A stretch of 64,000 bases of DNA from Nitrobacter sp051912485 (GCF_051912485.1 NZ_CP196822.1:1984001-2048000); one strand, 5' to 3'. Counted from the first letter of the stretch, positions 21,291-34,418 are shown. Numbers and translations are program-made. The notes: generated by a model not told the origin, from the letters alone.

Positions 21291-22592
21291 TTAGGCTTTC
21301 TTTTGCAAGACGCTGACGAAAAACCCGTCCGTTCCCGTTCGGCGCGGCGTCATCAAAAGCCCCTCATCCGACATATAAACCGCCGCGAGAAAATCGTCTG
21401 TCTTGTCCCACAGCACGGACGCGGTCTGTGACGGTGGCGTCACCGTGAAATCTGAATGGCGGCCGATAAACTTACGGATTTGCTCGCCATTTTCCAGCGG
21501 GAGTACGGAACAGGTGATGTAGGCGATCCGGCCACCTACCTTCACGTAACTGGCTGCCCGATCAAGGACTTCAACCTGACCCTTCAACCGTACTTCGAGC
21601 GCGCCTGGCCGCATCCTCCATTTGGCGTCGGGATTGCGCCGCCAGGTGCCAGTCCCGGTGCAGGGCGCGTCGATCAACACAAGATCGGCCGACGCCCTGA
21701 TATCGGACAACGGATCGCTATCGCCCTTCGGGGTCCGGACCTCGGCGTTATGCACGCCGGCGCGGGACAGCCGCTCGTAGATCGGCGCGAGCTGCCGCTT
21801 GTCGTGATCGGTTGCAATGAGGCGTCCCCTGCCCTGCATCATGGCCGCCAGCGCCAGGGTCTTACCGCCGGCCCCGGCGCAGAGATCAATCACCTGCTCG
21901 CCGGGTTTTGCACCGGACAGTAGCGCCGCCAGTTGCGAGCCCTCGTCCTGCACCTCGATGCCGCCCTTGATGAAATCCTCCTCGGCGTGGACGCCGGGAT
22001 TACGCGCATCGGCGCCGAGCGCGATCCTCAAACCCAGCGGCGACCACGGCGTCGCCGATGCACCGAGGTGACGCAGCGAGCCAAGCACCTTCTCGCGTTT
22101 GGCCTTCAGGGTATTAACGCGCAGGTCGAGCGGCGCGCGGCTCGCCATCGCCGCGGCCTCGGCGGCGCGGTCGCCACCGAACACCTCCCCAAGATATCCG
22201 TCCAGCCATTCCGGATAGTCGCCGGCGATATGCGCGGGCGCGTCCATGACGGTGCGCGAGGCCAGCGCCGCGCGTTCAGCGTCGGAGAGCGCCTCGGGCG
22301 CAAAGCGGCTGCCATCGCACAGCGCCGCTATCGCATCGGCATCCAATTCTCGCTCGCGCCTCAGCATTCCGAGCAGACGCGCGCGCGGGGTGTCATCATC
22401 CATGATCCAGGCGCTGGACGCTTGACGGCGCAATACGTCATAGACCAGCCCGGAGATCGCAGCGCGGTCGCCGGAGCCGGCAAAACGATGCGCCGTGCCC
22501 CATTCCTTCAGCGCCTTCGCAGCCGGCACCCGCTGGCTGTCGATGGCCTCAATCACTTCGATTGCGGCGGAGAGCCGCGCGGCTGGCGTCAT
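21291..22592 (-). CDS. rsmB: RsmB/NOP family RNA m5C methyltransferase
   Basis: A 433-residue protein. The N-terminal NusB-like RNA-binding helical domain covers about residues 1-130. The catalytic Rossmann domain has VIDLCAGAGGKTLALAAMMQ (SAM motif I), LIDAPCTGTGTWRRNPDAKW (PC motif with the release Cys) and ITCSVLPLENGEQ (TC motif with the catalytic Cys). It forms 5-methylcytosine in RNA, by homology C967 of 16S rRNA. The family assignment is sure; the exact target base is inferred. Confidence 0.88.
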   Translation of the reverse strand: MTPAARLSAAIEVIEAIDSQRVPAAKALKEWGTAHRFAGSGDRAAISGLVYDVLRRQASSAWIMDDDTPRARLLGMLRRERELDADAIAALCDGSRFAPEALSDAERAALASRTVMDAPAHIAGDYPEWLDGYLGEVFGGDRAAEAAAMASRAPLDLRVNTLKAKREKVLGSLRHLGASATPWSPLGLRIALGADARNPGVHAEEDFIKGGIEVQDEGSQLAALLSGAKPGEQVIDLCAGAGGKTLALAAMMQGRGRLIATDHDKRQLAPIYERLSRAGVHNAEVRTPKGDSDPLSDIRASADLVLIDAPCTGTGTWRRNPDAKWRMRPGALEVRLKGQVEVLDRAASYVKVGGRIAYITCSVLPLENGEQIRKFIGRHSDFTVTPPSQTASVLWDKTDDFLAAVYMSDEGLLMTPRRTGTDGFFVSVLQKKA

Positions 22593-22619
22593 GGTTGACT
22601 TTCAATTGGAGCGAGGGTG

Positions 22620-23039
22620 CTACACGAGCAGGATGCGCAGGGCGAAATAAATCCACATCGCCAGTAGCACAAGCACTCCCGCGAACCACACCAATCCGCG
22701 TTGCGGGACGTTGTTTGACGTGACGAAGATGCCGGCATGGACGAACCGCGTGATGACGAATACCCAGGACAGCACCACGATGACAAGATCGGCGTGACGC
22801 AACGGCAGCGCCAACGCGATCAGGACATAAAACAGCACCGGCACTTCGAATTGGTTGCTGAAGCAGTTGCCGATCTGGGTTGTGCGCAGCGGCCAGTTCG
22901 ATTGCCCCAGGGCAATATCCTTGATCGGGGTTTCTCCAGATTTCAGAGTTTCGGTCCGCATTGTCGCCATCCCCAGCAACAATGCGAACGCCAGCCCGAT
23001 TAACACGAACACCGGTAGAAGCACCGCCTGAGCAGACAT
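22620..23039 (-). CDS. MAPEG family membrane protein
   Basis: A 139-residue protein with four membrane helices: residues 5-25, 63-80, 85-108 and 116-138. The MAPEG-type motif PLRTTQIGNCFSNQFEVPVL ('NxxExxxxF/P' region) lies before helix 2. MAPEG proteins include glutathione-dependent membrane transferases; bacterial members are mostly uncharacterised. GGAGG precedes the start. It sits between rsmB and a hypothetical gene, all leftward. Confidence 0.85.
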   Translation of the reverse strand: MSAQAVLLPVFVLIGLAFALLLGMATMRTETLKSGETPIKDIALGQSNWPLRTTQIGNCFSNQFEVPVLFYVLIALALPLRHADLVIVVLSWVFVITRFVHAGIFVTSNNVPQRGLVWFAGVLVLLAMWIYFALRILLV

Positions 23040-23087
23040 CGCGTTACCTCCGGATTACGCCGCTACACTCGCAAGGGCGGGATAAGC

Positions 23088-23705
23088 TCAAGCCGCGATC
23101 CTGGCCAGCGCCTTGTCGAAAGCGGCTGCGGCGCTTTCCAGATCCTTGAACACGAGCCCGCTGTCGGCGGACTGCTTCTGGCCGTGATTGTCGCGAATAG
23201 CGTCGACCGGCTCACCGCGGTCGAGCATCGCCTGCGGCGCGATCACAAAAAACATGTGTTCCGCAATGTCACGGTCCTTCGGCAGGAATACGCCGAGCGA
23301 GACGATATCATTGCCGCGTCGATAGGAGATGTAGCGGTCGACGGCAACGAATCCCGCGCGCTGCAATCCACCGAGCTTGGCGTGACCGTCGCTGCCGACG
23401 AGCTTGTGCGCGCGAAAGCCCTTTACGCCGGCAGACTTTGCTTTCGCGGTCTCCTCGGACAGATCGTATTTCTCCGCCATCAGCTTCCCGACGCCGGCAA
23501 GCTGCGTCGACATCTCGTGCTCGAAATCCTTCAGCTCGGTGCGGGGCTTCGCAGCCTTGCGCGGCTTCAACGCATCTCGCTTGTCGAGTTCCGTCTGGCA
23601 ACGCGCGACGAGATCGTCGACCGATTTCCGCTCGGCATTGGCAAGCAGATTTTTCAGATCGGAATCCGAAAGCGCGGCAATCCTGTCATCCGTCCAATCG
23701 ACCAT
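23088..23705 (-). CDS. Conserved hypothetical protein
   Basis: A 205-residue soluble protein. A helical N-terminal part (SDSDLKNLLANAERKSVDDL, VARCQTELDKRDALKPRKAA) is followed by KFYDLS-like 'MAEKYDLSEETAKAKSAGVK'. A mixed C-terminal domain (AGFVAVDRYISYRRGNDIVS, LGVFLPKDRDIAEHMFFVIA) looks like a small alpha/beta fold. No known domain was recognised. It lies in the guaB-rsmB-guaA run and may be co-transcribed. Confidence 0.75.
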   Translation of the reverse strand: MVDWTDDRIAALSDSDLKNLLANAERKSVDDLVARCQTELDKRDALKPRKAAKPRTELKDFEHEMSTQLAGVGKLMAEKYDLSEETAKAKSAGVKGFRAHKLVGSDGHAKLGGLQRAGFVAVDRYISYRRGNDIVSLGVFLPKDRDIAEHMFFVIAPQAMLDRGEPVDAIRDNHGQKQSADSGLVFKDLESAAAAFDKALARIAA

Positions 23706-23911
23706 GTTTTCAAGTTCTCTTTTGAATGGTGTCTGTCATTCCCGGACACGATGCAACCGCCCGGAAACGCCGTTGCGGCGCAGAGGATCTGCGGCAACGA
23801 GAGTAACCCGTTTTCGCGCCGCTGTGCGGCTCAATTTGGGCGATTAACGTGAGTGGGGTTCAGAAATTCGCTACGCGGGGCTGCATAGCGAGGCGAACTC
23901 GATTCGGGACA

Positions 23912-25408
<1,497 letters not shown>

Positions 25409-25589
25409 CGCCAACTCCATTCAGCGGCGCTTTCGCCGCGATACGACCTCGGGATGGAACAACCTGTCAGCGACACCTTGGCGTCGCAGTCGAGTCGGGT
25501 TCCATCAGGTGGGTTGACGGTGGTCGATAGCATGGCGGCCCTTGGAATCAAAGGGTTTGACGGCCATACAAGGGCTTTTCCCCGGTGGT

Positions 25590-25838
25590 TCAGCGTGGAT
25601 AGTTCGGCGGCGGCCCGTGCTCCCGGATCGCGTCGACCACCTCGCGGTGCCGGCGATCCTCCCGCTTCATATGGACCGCGATCAGCGCGTGGGCGGACGG
25701 CACCAGGAACAGGATCGGGAAAATCCATCCGAAAATCGCGCAAAGCACGATTACAACCACGTTCAGGATGGCCGAAAACGGTTGCCCGTTGAACAACAGC
25801 CCGATCGGCGGCAGCAAGGCGGCGAGCACGTAGATCAT
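25590..25838 (-). CDS. Small two-helix membrane protein (PMP3/YqaE-like)
   Basis: An 82-residue protein. The first half is two membrane helices (MIYVLAALLPPIGLLFNGQP, AILNVVVIVLCAIFGWIFPI). The opening 'LAALLPPIGLLFNGQPFSAI..N' is like the YqaE/PMP3 family. It ends in a charged cytoplasmic tail (KREDRRHREVVDAIREHGPP). GGGAGG lies upstream of the ATG. Function in bacteria is unknown. Confidence 0.7.
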   Translation of the reverse strand: MIYVLAALLPPIGLLFNGQPFSAILNVVVIVLCAIFGWIFPILFLVPSAHALIAVHMKREDRRHREVVDAIREHGPPPNYPR

Positions 25839-25955
25839 CGTTTGGCCTCCCAAAACTCTCCAAGGATTTAGGAAGGCCTGCCGGTTGCGCAATAGCGGGA
25901 TGGCCCTATCGGTGCTACAGCCCCGCTCCACCGCCGCTTGCTCCCCCGAGCCCGC

Positions 25956-27428
25956 ATGAACAAGGAACGCCTGATCCCGCTCATCGTCGCCGCCGCGCTG
26001 TTCATGGAAAACATGGACTCGACGGTGATCGCGACCTCGTTGCCGGCGATCGCCGCCGATATCGGCACCAGCCCGCTGACGCTGAAGCTCGCAATCACCT
26101 CCTATTTGCTGTCGCTGGCAATATTCATTCCGGCGAGCGGCTGGACCGCCGACCGCTTCGGGGCGCGCACCGTATTCAGCACGGCGATCGCCGTGTTCAT
26201 GATCGGTTCGATCGGCTGCGCGTTGTCGTCATCGGTAACGCATTTCGTGATCGCGCGGACCCTGCAAGGGTTGGGCGGTGCGATGATGACGCCGGTCGGC
26301 CGTCTGGTGCTGCTGCGCTCGATCGACAAGAGCGCCCTCGTCAACGCGATGGCATGGGTGACGGTGCCTGCTCTGGTCGGGCCGGTGGTCGGCCCACCGC
26401 TCGGCGGCTTCATCACCACCTATTTCTCCTGGCACTGGATCTTCCTGATCAACATTCCGGTCGGCGTGCTCGGCATCGTGCTCGCGCAGCGCTACATCGA
26501 TCCGATCCGCAGCGATAACCCCGAACGCTTCGACCTCTACGGCATGGTTCTAGCCGGAATCGGAGTCGGCGGTATCGCCTTTGGCCTGTCGGTCGCCGGC
26601 CTCAACCTGCTGCCGTGGACGGTGGTGATCGCGCTGATCGGCGTCGGGTCGATCTCGATGACCCTTTATGTCGTGCACGCCCGGCGCACTGACACGCCGG
26701 TGCTGGACCTCACGCTGCTGCGGCTGCCGACGTTCCGCGCCAGCATCTACGGCGGTTTTCTGTTTCGTCTCGGCGTCGGCGCGCTGCCGTTCCTGCTGCC
26801 GCTTCTGATGCAAGTCGGCTTCGGGCTGTCGCCGTTTCGTTCCGGCCTTGTGACATTCTCCTCGGCCGTCGGCGCCATGGGCATGAAGACGCTCGCCGCC
26901 CGCATCATCCGTGCTTTCGGCTTCCGCAACATCATGACCGTCAACGCAGTTGTCAGTTCGGCCTTCCTCGCGGCTTGCGCGCTGTTCACCGTCACCACGC
27001 CGCTGCTGCTGATCATGATCATTCTCGTCGTCGGCGGCTTTTTCCGCTCGCTGCAATTCACCGCGATCAACGCGCTGGCCTATGCCGATGTCGAGCCGGA
27101 ACGGATGAGCCGCGCCACCACGCTGGCCAGCGTCAACCAGCAGCTGGCGATTTCGGCAGGTGTCGCGCTCGGCGCCTTCTCGGTAGAAGCCACGATGATG
27201 TTCCATCACAACACGGAACTCGCGGCCGCGGATTTCGGCCCCGGATTTCTCGTGGTCTCATTGCTTTCAGCGGCGTCCACCTATTACTTCTTCAGGATGC
27301 CGGCCGATGCCGGCCATCAAGTGTCGGGGCGGCGCATGGTGGTGATTTCCGACCCCACCCGCGAGTCCGAGGCCGAGGAAGAAGCCGCCCGCGAGACGGT
27401 CACCGCACGCGATCAGAAACTGAGCTAG
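25956..27428 (+). CDS. MFS drug transporter, DHA2 (EmrB/QacA) family
   Basis: About 490 residues with roughly 14 membrane helices, the number typical of the DHA2 group. MENMDSTVIATSLPAIAADI matches the 'L D x T I V N V A L P' motif of helix 1. GWTADRFGARTVF is the MFS loop 2-3 motif, and VGPVVGPPLGGFITTYFSWH is motif C of antiporters. It probably exports drugs or toxic metabolites by proton exchange. The ATG at 25956 is preferred over a TTG 6 codons upstream. The C-terminal tail is acidic (ESEAEEEAARETVTA). Confidence 0.9.
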   Translation: MNKERLIPLIVAAALFMENMDSTVIATSLPAIAADIGTSPLTLKLAITSYLLSLAIFIPASGWTADRFGARTVFSTAIAVFMIGSIGCALSSSVTHFVIARTLQGLGGAMMTPVGRLVLLRSIDKSALVNAMAWVTVPALVGPVVGPPLGGFITTYFSWHWIFLINIPVGVLGIVLAQRYIDPIRSDNPERFDLYGMVLAGIGVGGIAFGLSVAGLNLLPWTVVIALIGVGSISMTLYVVHARRTDTPVLDLTLLRLPTFRASIYGGFLFRLGVGALPFLLPLLMQVGFGLSPFRSGLVTFSSAVGAMGMKTLAARIIRAFGFRNIMTVNAVVSSAFLAACALFTVTTPLLLIMIILVVGGFFRSLQFTAINALAYADVEPERMSRATTLASVNQQLAISAGVALGAFSVEATMMFHHNTELAAADFGPGFLVVSLLSAASTYYFFRMPADAGHQVSGRRMVVISDPTRESEAEEEAARETVTARDQKLS

Positions 27429-27513
27429 GCTCTCAGTCGTGCTGTATTCAGCGTCTTGCATTGAATTCACGCGCGCTTCTCATCTGCCGCCAAGGCTTTA
27501 GGAGAGATTCCAC

Positions 27514-28191
27514 ATGGAGCCATCCCCATTCTCCGGACCCTCCGTGAGCACGTACGCTGAAGGCCCGCCTCGTCAGGTGCCGGGCTTCTTCGATCTTCAC
27601 CGGATGACAACGATGCTGCTCACTGAACGCGTGCCTGAAAATGGCCGTGTACTGGTCCTGGGCGCGGGCGGTGGATTGGAGCTCAAGGCTTTCGCAGAAT
27701 CGCAGCCCGGCTGGTCATTCGATGCGGTCGATCCCTCAGCTCCCATGCTGCAGCTCGCTGAGCAGATGGTCGGACGACATTCCGGGCGCGTGCGCTTGCA
27801 CGAAGGCTATATCGACGATGCGCCGCAGGGCCCCTTCGATGCCGCCACTTCATTGCTGACTTTTCACTTCATCCCCCGTAACGAGCGGCTGGAAACGTTG
27901 AAGCAGCTTCACCGCCGCCTCAAGCCCGGCGCTCCCTTGGTGGTCGCCCATATCAGTTTCCCGCAGACCGAACCCGAACGATCTGTCTGGATCGCTCGTC
28001 ACGTCGCATTCGGCGCACGGAGCGACACGAGTCCCGCTCAAATGGAAAGTTCGCGGCAAGCCATAGCCAGCAGGTTATCGATACTAGCGCCGGAGGAAGA
28101 GGAAGCGATGCTGCAAGAAGCTGGGTTCTCGGACGTCAACTTGTTTTATGCCGGCTTCAGCTTCAAAGGCTGGTTATCCTACGCGAGCTGA
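27514..28191 (+). CDS. Class I SAM-dependent methyltransferase
   Basis: A 225-residue protein. RVLVLGAGGGLELKAFAESQ is SAM motif I, WSFDAVDPSAPMLQLAEQMV holds the acidic residue binding the ribose, and DAATSLLTFHFIPRNERLET is motif IV. The substrate is unknown. AGGAGAG lies 8-14 nt upstream. Its end overlaps the end of convergent rlmE by 13 bp. Confidence 0.88.
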   Translation: MEPSPFSGPSVSTYAEGPPRQVPGFFDLHRMTTMLLTERVPENGRVLVLGAGGGLELKAFAESQPGWSFDAVDPSAPMLQLAEQMVGRHSGRVRLHEGYIDDAPQGPFDAATSLLTFHFIPRNERLETLKQLHRRLKPGAPLVVAHISFPQTEPERSVWIARHVAFGARSDTSPAQMESSRQAIASRLSILAPEEEEAMLQEAGFSDVNLFYAGFSFKGWLSYAS

Positions 28192-28883
28192 ACGGGCTTG
28201 TCACTTGCGCCACCCCGAAATCCCGTCGCCATCACGTAGCGCTCGGAGGAGTCCTGCCGGCTCGAAGCCGGCTTCACATGCCGGACCGTCTGGAAATCGC
28301 GCTTGAGCTGCGCCAGCAGTTCGGCATCCGCGCCACTCTGAAACACCTTTGCGATGAACGTCCCGCCGGGCCGCAGCACGTCTGCCGCGAAGGCCGCGGC
28401 GCTCTCGACCAGACCGATGATCCGGAGCTGATCGGTCTTGCGATGGCCGGTGGTGTTGGCGGCCATGTCGGAAAGCACAACATCCGCGCGCGCATCCATC
28501 ATCGCGAGCAGTTTTTCAGGCGCCGCCGCATCAAGAAAATCGAGCTGAGCAAACGTCACGCCGACGATCTCCGGCATCTCAAGAAGATCGATGGCCATCA
28601 CCTTGCCTTTGCCGTCGGCAGCGCCGACCCGCCGGGCGGCAACCTGGCTCCAGCCGCCGGGGGCCGCGCCGAGATCGACCACCGCCAGCCCGGGTTTCAG
28701 GAAATGATACTTGTCGTCCATCTCGATCAGCTTGTAGGCGGCACGCGAGCGCCAGCCGTCGCGCTTGGCCTGCGCCACATAGGGATCGTTGAGTTGCCGC
28801 TCCAGCCAGAGTTTGGACGACAGTTTTCGCTTGCCACCAGTTTTGACGGTCACGCGTAGCCGGCCGGTGGTGTCTTTCGCCAT
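28179..28883 (-). CDS. rlmE: 23S rRNA (uridine(2552)-2'-O)-methyltransferase
   Basis: A 234-residue FtsJ/RlmE protein. A basic N-terminal extension (residues 1-25) is followed by WLERQLNDPYVAQAKRDGWR with SRAAYKLIEMDDKY, which contains the catalytic Lys of the K-D-K-E tetrad. LAVVDLGAAPGGWSQVAARR is SAM motif I, and DVVLSDMAANTTGHRKTDQL holds the catalytic Asp. It 2'-O-methylates U2552 in the A loop, a late step of 50S assembly. Length is normal. Confidence 0.93.
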   Translation of the reverse strand: MAKDTTGRLRVTVKTGGKRKLSSKLWLERQLNDPYVAQAKRDGWRSRAAYKLIEMDDKYHFLKPGLAVVDLGAAPGGWSQVAARRVGAADGKGKVMAIDLLEMPEIVGVTFAQLDFLDAAAPEKLLAMMDARADVVLSDMAANTTGHRKTDQLRIIGLVESAAAFAADVLRPGGTFIAKVFQSGADAELLAQLKRDFQTVRHVKPASSRQDSSERYVMATGFRGGASDKPVQLA

Positions 28884-28937
28884 ATGATCGCCTTCGAAGA
28901 ACGGGCTTGGTCTTTAGCACGGCGCGCGCCTTGCGCA

Positions 28938-30032
28938 TCAGCTCATGCAAATGACGCCGTCCTCGCGCATCATTTCGACCAGCATACCCTCGCGCAGACC
29001 GCGATCCGCTACTCGCAGCCGCGGCAGGGGAAAGGCCCGCCGAATGGCATCCAGGATGGCGCACCCCGCCAGAACCAGATCGGCGCGCTCGGCCCCGATA
29101 CAGCCGTTGGCCACCCGCTTTTGATAATCCATGCCGCACAGCCGCGCTATCGCCTGGCTGACTTCGATATCGTTCATCCAAATTCCGTCGACCTTGCGGC
29201 GATCGTAGCGCGCAAGACCGAGATGAAGCCCCCCAAGCGTGGTCACCGTGCCCGAGGTGCCAAGAAGGTGCATCCCGTACAGATTGAAGCTGTGCTCGGC
29301 GGCGAACGCCCCAAGATGAGCCGTGACCTCCCCTACCATCGACGCGTAGGACACCGGCGTTACGTCATGTCCGCCAAAACGCTCGGCCAGCGTCACGACG
29401 CCGATCGGAATCGACGTCCATGCCTTGGTATGGGGGTCGCCGCCTTCGCGGTCGCGTTCGATCCGGACCAATTCCGTCGAGCCACCGCCGATATCGAACA
29501 GGATTGCGCCACGCGCTTTCGGATGGATCAGCGGCGAGCAGCCAATCACCGCGAGCGCGGCTTCCGTCTCCCGATCGATCACCTCCAGCTCGATGCCGGT
29601 CGCGGCAGCGACGCGGCTGCGAAAATCCTCGGAGTTCGACGCCGCCCGGCAGGCCTCCGTCGCGATAAGCCGCAGCCGGCCGGCTTTCCTCGCATGCATC
29701 TTGTCGCGGCACACGATGAGCGCGGCAATCGTGCGTTCGATCGCCGCCTCGCTGATACGGCCGGTGGACGAGATGCCTTCGCCCAGCCGGACAATCCGCG
29801 AAAACGAGTCGACCACGCGGAAGCCCCCGCCCGTCGGACAGGCGATCAGCAGACGACAGTTGTTGGTGCCGAGATCGAGCGCGGCATAAACGCCGGAGCC
29901 GTCAGCAGGCAAATGGCTGGCAGCGCTTGCCACGGTCATCGCGGCCGCCAATCCGTGCGAGCTGCCGTTCGATCCGGTGTCAGCGCAACGCCGGGCATGA
30001 TCGGTCATAAAATCCGTCTTTCCGCAGCCCAT
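28938..30032 (-). CDS. Ppx/GppA family exopolyphosphatase/pppGpp phosphatase
   Basis: A 364-residue protein of the actin-like ATPase fold. VYAALDLGTNNCRLLIACPT is phosphate loop 1. IRLGEGISSTGRISEAAIER is the family signature, and GAILFDIGGGSTELVRIERD is phosphate loop 2. It hydrolyses polyphosphate and/or pppGpp. It ends 54 bp upstream of rlmE on the same strand; this gppA/rlmE pairing is common in alphaproteobacteria. The start may be up to 8 codons later (MTDHARRC). Confidence 0.9.
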   Translation of the reverse strand: MGCGKTDFMTDHARRCADTGSNGSSHGLAAAMTVASAASHLPADGSGVYAALDLGTNNCRLLIACPTGGGFRVVDSFSRIVRLGEGISSTGRISEAAIERTIAALIVCRDKMHARKAGRLRLIATEACRAASNSEDFRSRVAAATGIELEVIDRETEAALAVIGCSPLIHPKARGAILFDIGGGSTELVRIERDREGGDPHTKAWTSIPIGVVTLAERFGGHDVTPVSYASMVGEVTAHLGAFAAEHSFNLYGMHLLGTSGTVTTLGGLHLGLARYDRRKVDGIWMNDIEVSQAIARLCGMDYQKRVANGCIGAERADLVLAGCAILDAIRRAFPLPRLRVADRGLREGMLVEMMREDGVICMS

Positions 30033-30311
30033 TCACCAGGCCTACGAGGAAATGCTTTTCACGGAAAGTTTAGCAGCGCGGATCGCCAGCGCAACCGCCT
30101 GAACCGGGCGCGCGTCCAAGGTTGCGCAGCAATTCAGGCCCCCGCTAGCTGATCCCAGAGGCGATTTTGCCAAAACCAGTCGACAACAGCCATTCTGACG
30201 GATTTTCCTATGCGAAGACACAACTCCCGCCAGCCACTCGACAACGCTATTGCACTGCAAAAAATTCGGTGTCGCAATCTTCCGTGACATGGAGTAACAC
30301 GCGCTGCCACG

Positions 30312-30812
30312 ATGCCCTCGCAGCCCGATGATCCGCCGTTGACCTCCATTCGTATCTACGTTGACGCCGACGCCTGCCCGGTCAAGGACGAGATTTACCG
30401 CGTCGCTGAGCGTCATGGCGTGCCGGTTAGCGTCGTCGCGGGAAATTTCATCCGTGTGCCCGACCATCCCATGATCGAGCGTATCGCGGCCGGGCCCGGC
30501 ATGGATGCCGCCGACGACTGGATCGCGGAACGCGCCGGCAAGAGCGATATTGTCATCACTGCGGACATTCCGCTGGCGAGCCGGTGCGTCAAGGCTGGCT
30601 CCAGCGTGATCGCGCCGAACGGAAAGCCGTTCACGGAGCAATCCATCGGCATGACACTCGCTGTCCGCAACCTGATGACCGACCTGCGCGCCAGCGGTGA
30701 GGTCACCGGCGGTCCGCGCTCGTTCCAGCCGCGCGACCGCTCGGCGTTCCTGTCGGCGTTGGACCAAACCATCCGCCGCATTCTTCGCGCTCGCGCTGCA
30801 CATCAGGGTTGA
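30312..30812 (+). CDS. YaiI/YqxD family protein (DUF188)
   Basis: A 166-residue protein with the family hallmark IRIYVDADACPVKDEIYRVA (acidic DADACPVK, PIN-like fold), then DIVITADIPLASRCVKAGSS and a C-terminal FLSALDQTIRRIL. The PIN-like fold suggests a nuclease, but no activity is established. It is followed after 4 bp by uup. Confidence 0.9.
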   Translation: MPSQPDDPPLTSIRIYVDADACPVKDEIYRVAERHGVPVSVVAGNFIRVPDHPMIERIAAGPGMDAADDWIAERAGKSDIVITADIPLASRCVKAGSSVIAPNGKPFTEQSIGMTLAVRNLMTDLRASGEVTGGPRSFQPRDRSAFLSALDQTIRRILRARAAHQG

Positions 30813-30816
30813 GATA

Positions 30817-32631
<1,815 letters not shown>

Positions 32632-32634
32632 GGG

Positions 32635-33867
32635 TTAACGCCGCAGCCATTTCAGCCCGCCGCGCCCGGCCACCGCGCCGGTGGCGAACGACGCCTGCAG
32701 CAGATAACCGCCGGTGGGCGCTTCCCAGTCCAGCATTTCGCCGGCGGCGAATACTCCCGGCACTTGGCGGATCATGTAGTCACCGTCGAGCTCACGGAAC
32801 GCAATTCCGCCGGCAGAGGAGATCGCACGTGCGATCGGCGCGATACCGGTCAGCGGGATCGGAACCGCCTTGATAAACGCCGCGAGCATCTCCGGCGGCA
32901 TCCCGCCCGGTTGTTGTCCGGACGCTATCGCAGCTTCCTGCAAAAGCCCGATCGCGACAGGCGAAAGACCGCCCGCCTTGCGTAGCCAATTCGAGACCGA
33001 TTGCTTGCCCTTCGGCACGCTCAATCGGGCGGTAAGTTCTGCCATCGCGATATCGGGCCGCAAGTCGATATAAAGCGTCGCATGGCCCGACGCGATGATC
33101 GCCTCACGCAACACCGACGAGATGGCGTAGATTGCTCCGCCCTCGATGCCGTCACGGGTGATGAGGGCTTCACCGCGCACGTTGTGCGAGCCGAACGACA
33201 GCGCGATGGTCTTCAGCGGCTGACCTTCAAAGCGATCGCGGAAGACTCCGCTCCACGCCACGGTGAACCCGCAATTGGCCGGTCGCAGCGGCGATATGGC
33301 GACTCCCCTGCTAGCAAGCCGTTCGACCCACGCTCCGTCGGAGCCAAGCCGCGGCCAGCTCGCGCCGCCGAACGCCATGACTGTTGCGTCCGCCACAGCT
33401 GCACGCTCACCGTCCGGCGTCTGAAACAGCAGACGGTCATCGCGATCCCAACCGGTCCAACGATGCCGCAGTGCCAACGTCACGCCGAGCGAATCGAGCC
33501 GCTTGAGCCACGCACGCAACAGCGGGGATGCCTTGAGCGTTCTCGGAAACACCCGTCCGCTCGATCCGACGAACGTCGGTTGTCCGAGATCGTCGGCCCA
33601 TTTTCGCAACGCCTCGGGCGTGAACGCGTCGATGGCCGACTGTAAATGCGACACCGCTGTACCGTAGCGCGCGAGAAGTTGTGGCAGCGGCTCGCTGTGA
33701 GTCAGATTGAGTCCGCCGCGCCCCGCCATCAGGAACTTGCGGCCTACGGACGGCATCGCGTCAAACACAGTCACGCGCACGCCGTCTCGCGCGAGAACTT
33801 CCGCGGCCATCAGGCCGGCGGGACCGGCGCCCAGGATCGCAGCTTGGGTATGGAGGACATCAGGCAT
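32635..33867 (-). CDS. HI0933-like/TIGR03862 family flavoprotein
   Basis: A 410-residue protein. TQAAILGAGPAGLMAAEVLA with FDA is the FAD-binding Rossmann motif (GxGxxG). GRKFLMAGRGGLNLTHSEPL is the diagnostic segment of the HI0933/BaiN-like family ('G.K...SGGGRCN.TN'). GVFAAGEMLDWEAPTGGYLL is the C-terminal FAD motif. The family is of NAD(P)/FAD oxidoreductases with uncertain substrate. It converges on uup with 3 bp between. Confidence 0.88.
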   Translation of the reverse strand: MPDVLHTQAAILGAGPAGLMAAEVLARDGVRVTVFDAMPSVGRKFLMAGRGGLNLTHSEPLPQLLARYGTAVSHLQSAIDAFTPEALRKWADDLGQPTFVGSSGRVFPRTLKASPLLRAWLKRLDSLGVTLALRHRWTGWDRDDRLLFQTPDGERAAVADATVMAFGGASWPRLGSDGAWVERLASRGVAISPLRPANCGFTVAWSGVFRDRFEGQPLKTIALSFGSHNVRGEALITRDGIEGGAIYAISSVLREAIIASGHATLYIDLRPDIAMAELTARLSVPKGKQSVSNWLRKAGGLSPVAIGLLQEAAIASGQQPGGMPPEMLAAFIKAVPIPLTGIAPIARAISSAGGIAFRELDGDYMIRQVPGVFAAGEMLDWEAPTGGYLLQASFATGAVAGRGGLKWLRR

Positions 33868-33935
33868 GGCAATGCATATGCCTGACTCAACTGCATACCG
33901 CCATAACCCATAACATCATGACGCAATACGAGCCG

Positions 33936-34415
33936 TCAGGAAAAGCGCAGAACGGCGAGCCAGTCGGCGACCAGCGCCGACCGCTTCTCGCCCTCGATCT
34001 CGACGCTGACGGCAGTGCGCGACAGCAGCTCGCCGGGCTTGCGAAGCGTCGCCTCGGTCAGCATGAAGCGGCCCCGGACGCGGGAGCCGGATTTGACCGG
34101 CGAGATGAACCGGAGCCGGTCGAAGCCGTAGTTCACCCCCATGGTCACGCCATCCACCCGCGGCATCACCTCATACGACATAACGCTAAGCAGCGACAGG
34201 GTCAGGAACCCATGCGCGATGGTGGTGCCGAATTCCGTTTCGCGACCGGCCCGCTCCGGATCGACATGGATAAACTGACGGTCGTCGACCACGTCGGCAT
34301 AAGCGTCGATCCGCTTCTGGTCGATCAGGTGCCACGAGGAAACGCCAATCTCCTGTCCTACCATTTGCTGATAGGCATCGAGCGAGACCGGTGTCTTCTT
34401 CCAGACTTCATTCAC
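33936..34415 (-). CDS. MaoC-like dehydratase
   Basis: A 159-residue hot-dog-fold protein. The R-hydratase 2 motif is visible as IHVDPERAGRETEFGTTIAH-GFL, with the catalytic Asp and His. It hydrates enoyl-CoA to (R)-3-hydroxyacyl-CoA or acts on a related CoA ester. It is the last gene of the leftward acyl-CoA cluster, 3 bp after the acyl-CoA synthetase, so is probably co-transcribed. Confidence 0.9.
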   Translation of the reverse strand: MNEVWKKTPVSLDAYQQMVGQEIGVSSWHLIDQKRIDAYADVVDDRQFIHVDPERAGRETEFGTTIAHGFLTLSLLSVMSYEVMPRVDGVTMGVNYGFDRLRFISPVKSGSRVRGRFMLTEATLRKPGELLSRTAVSVEIEGEKRSALVADWLAVLRFS

Positions 34416-34418
34416 GAT

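Noticed and set aside
26550..27209. 219-codon minus-strand frame
   Set aside because: Antisense to the MFS transporter.
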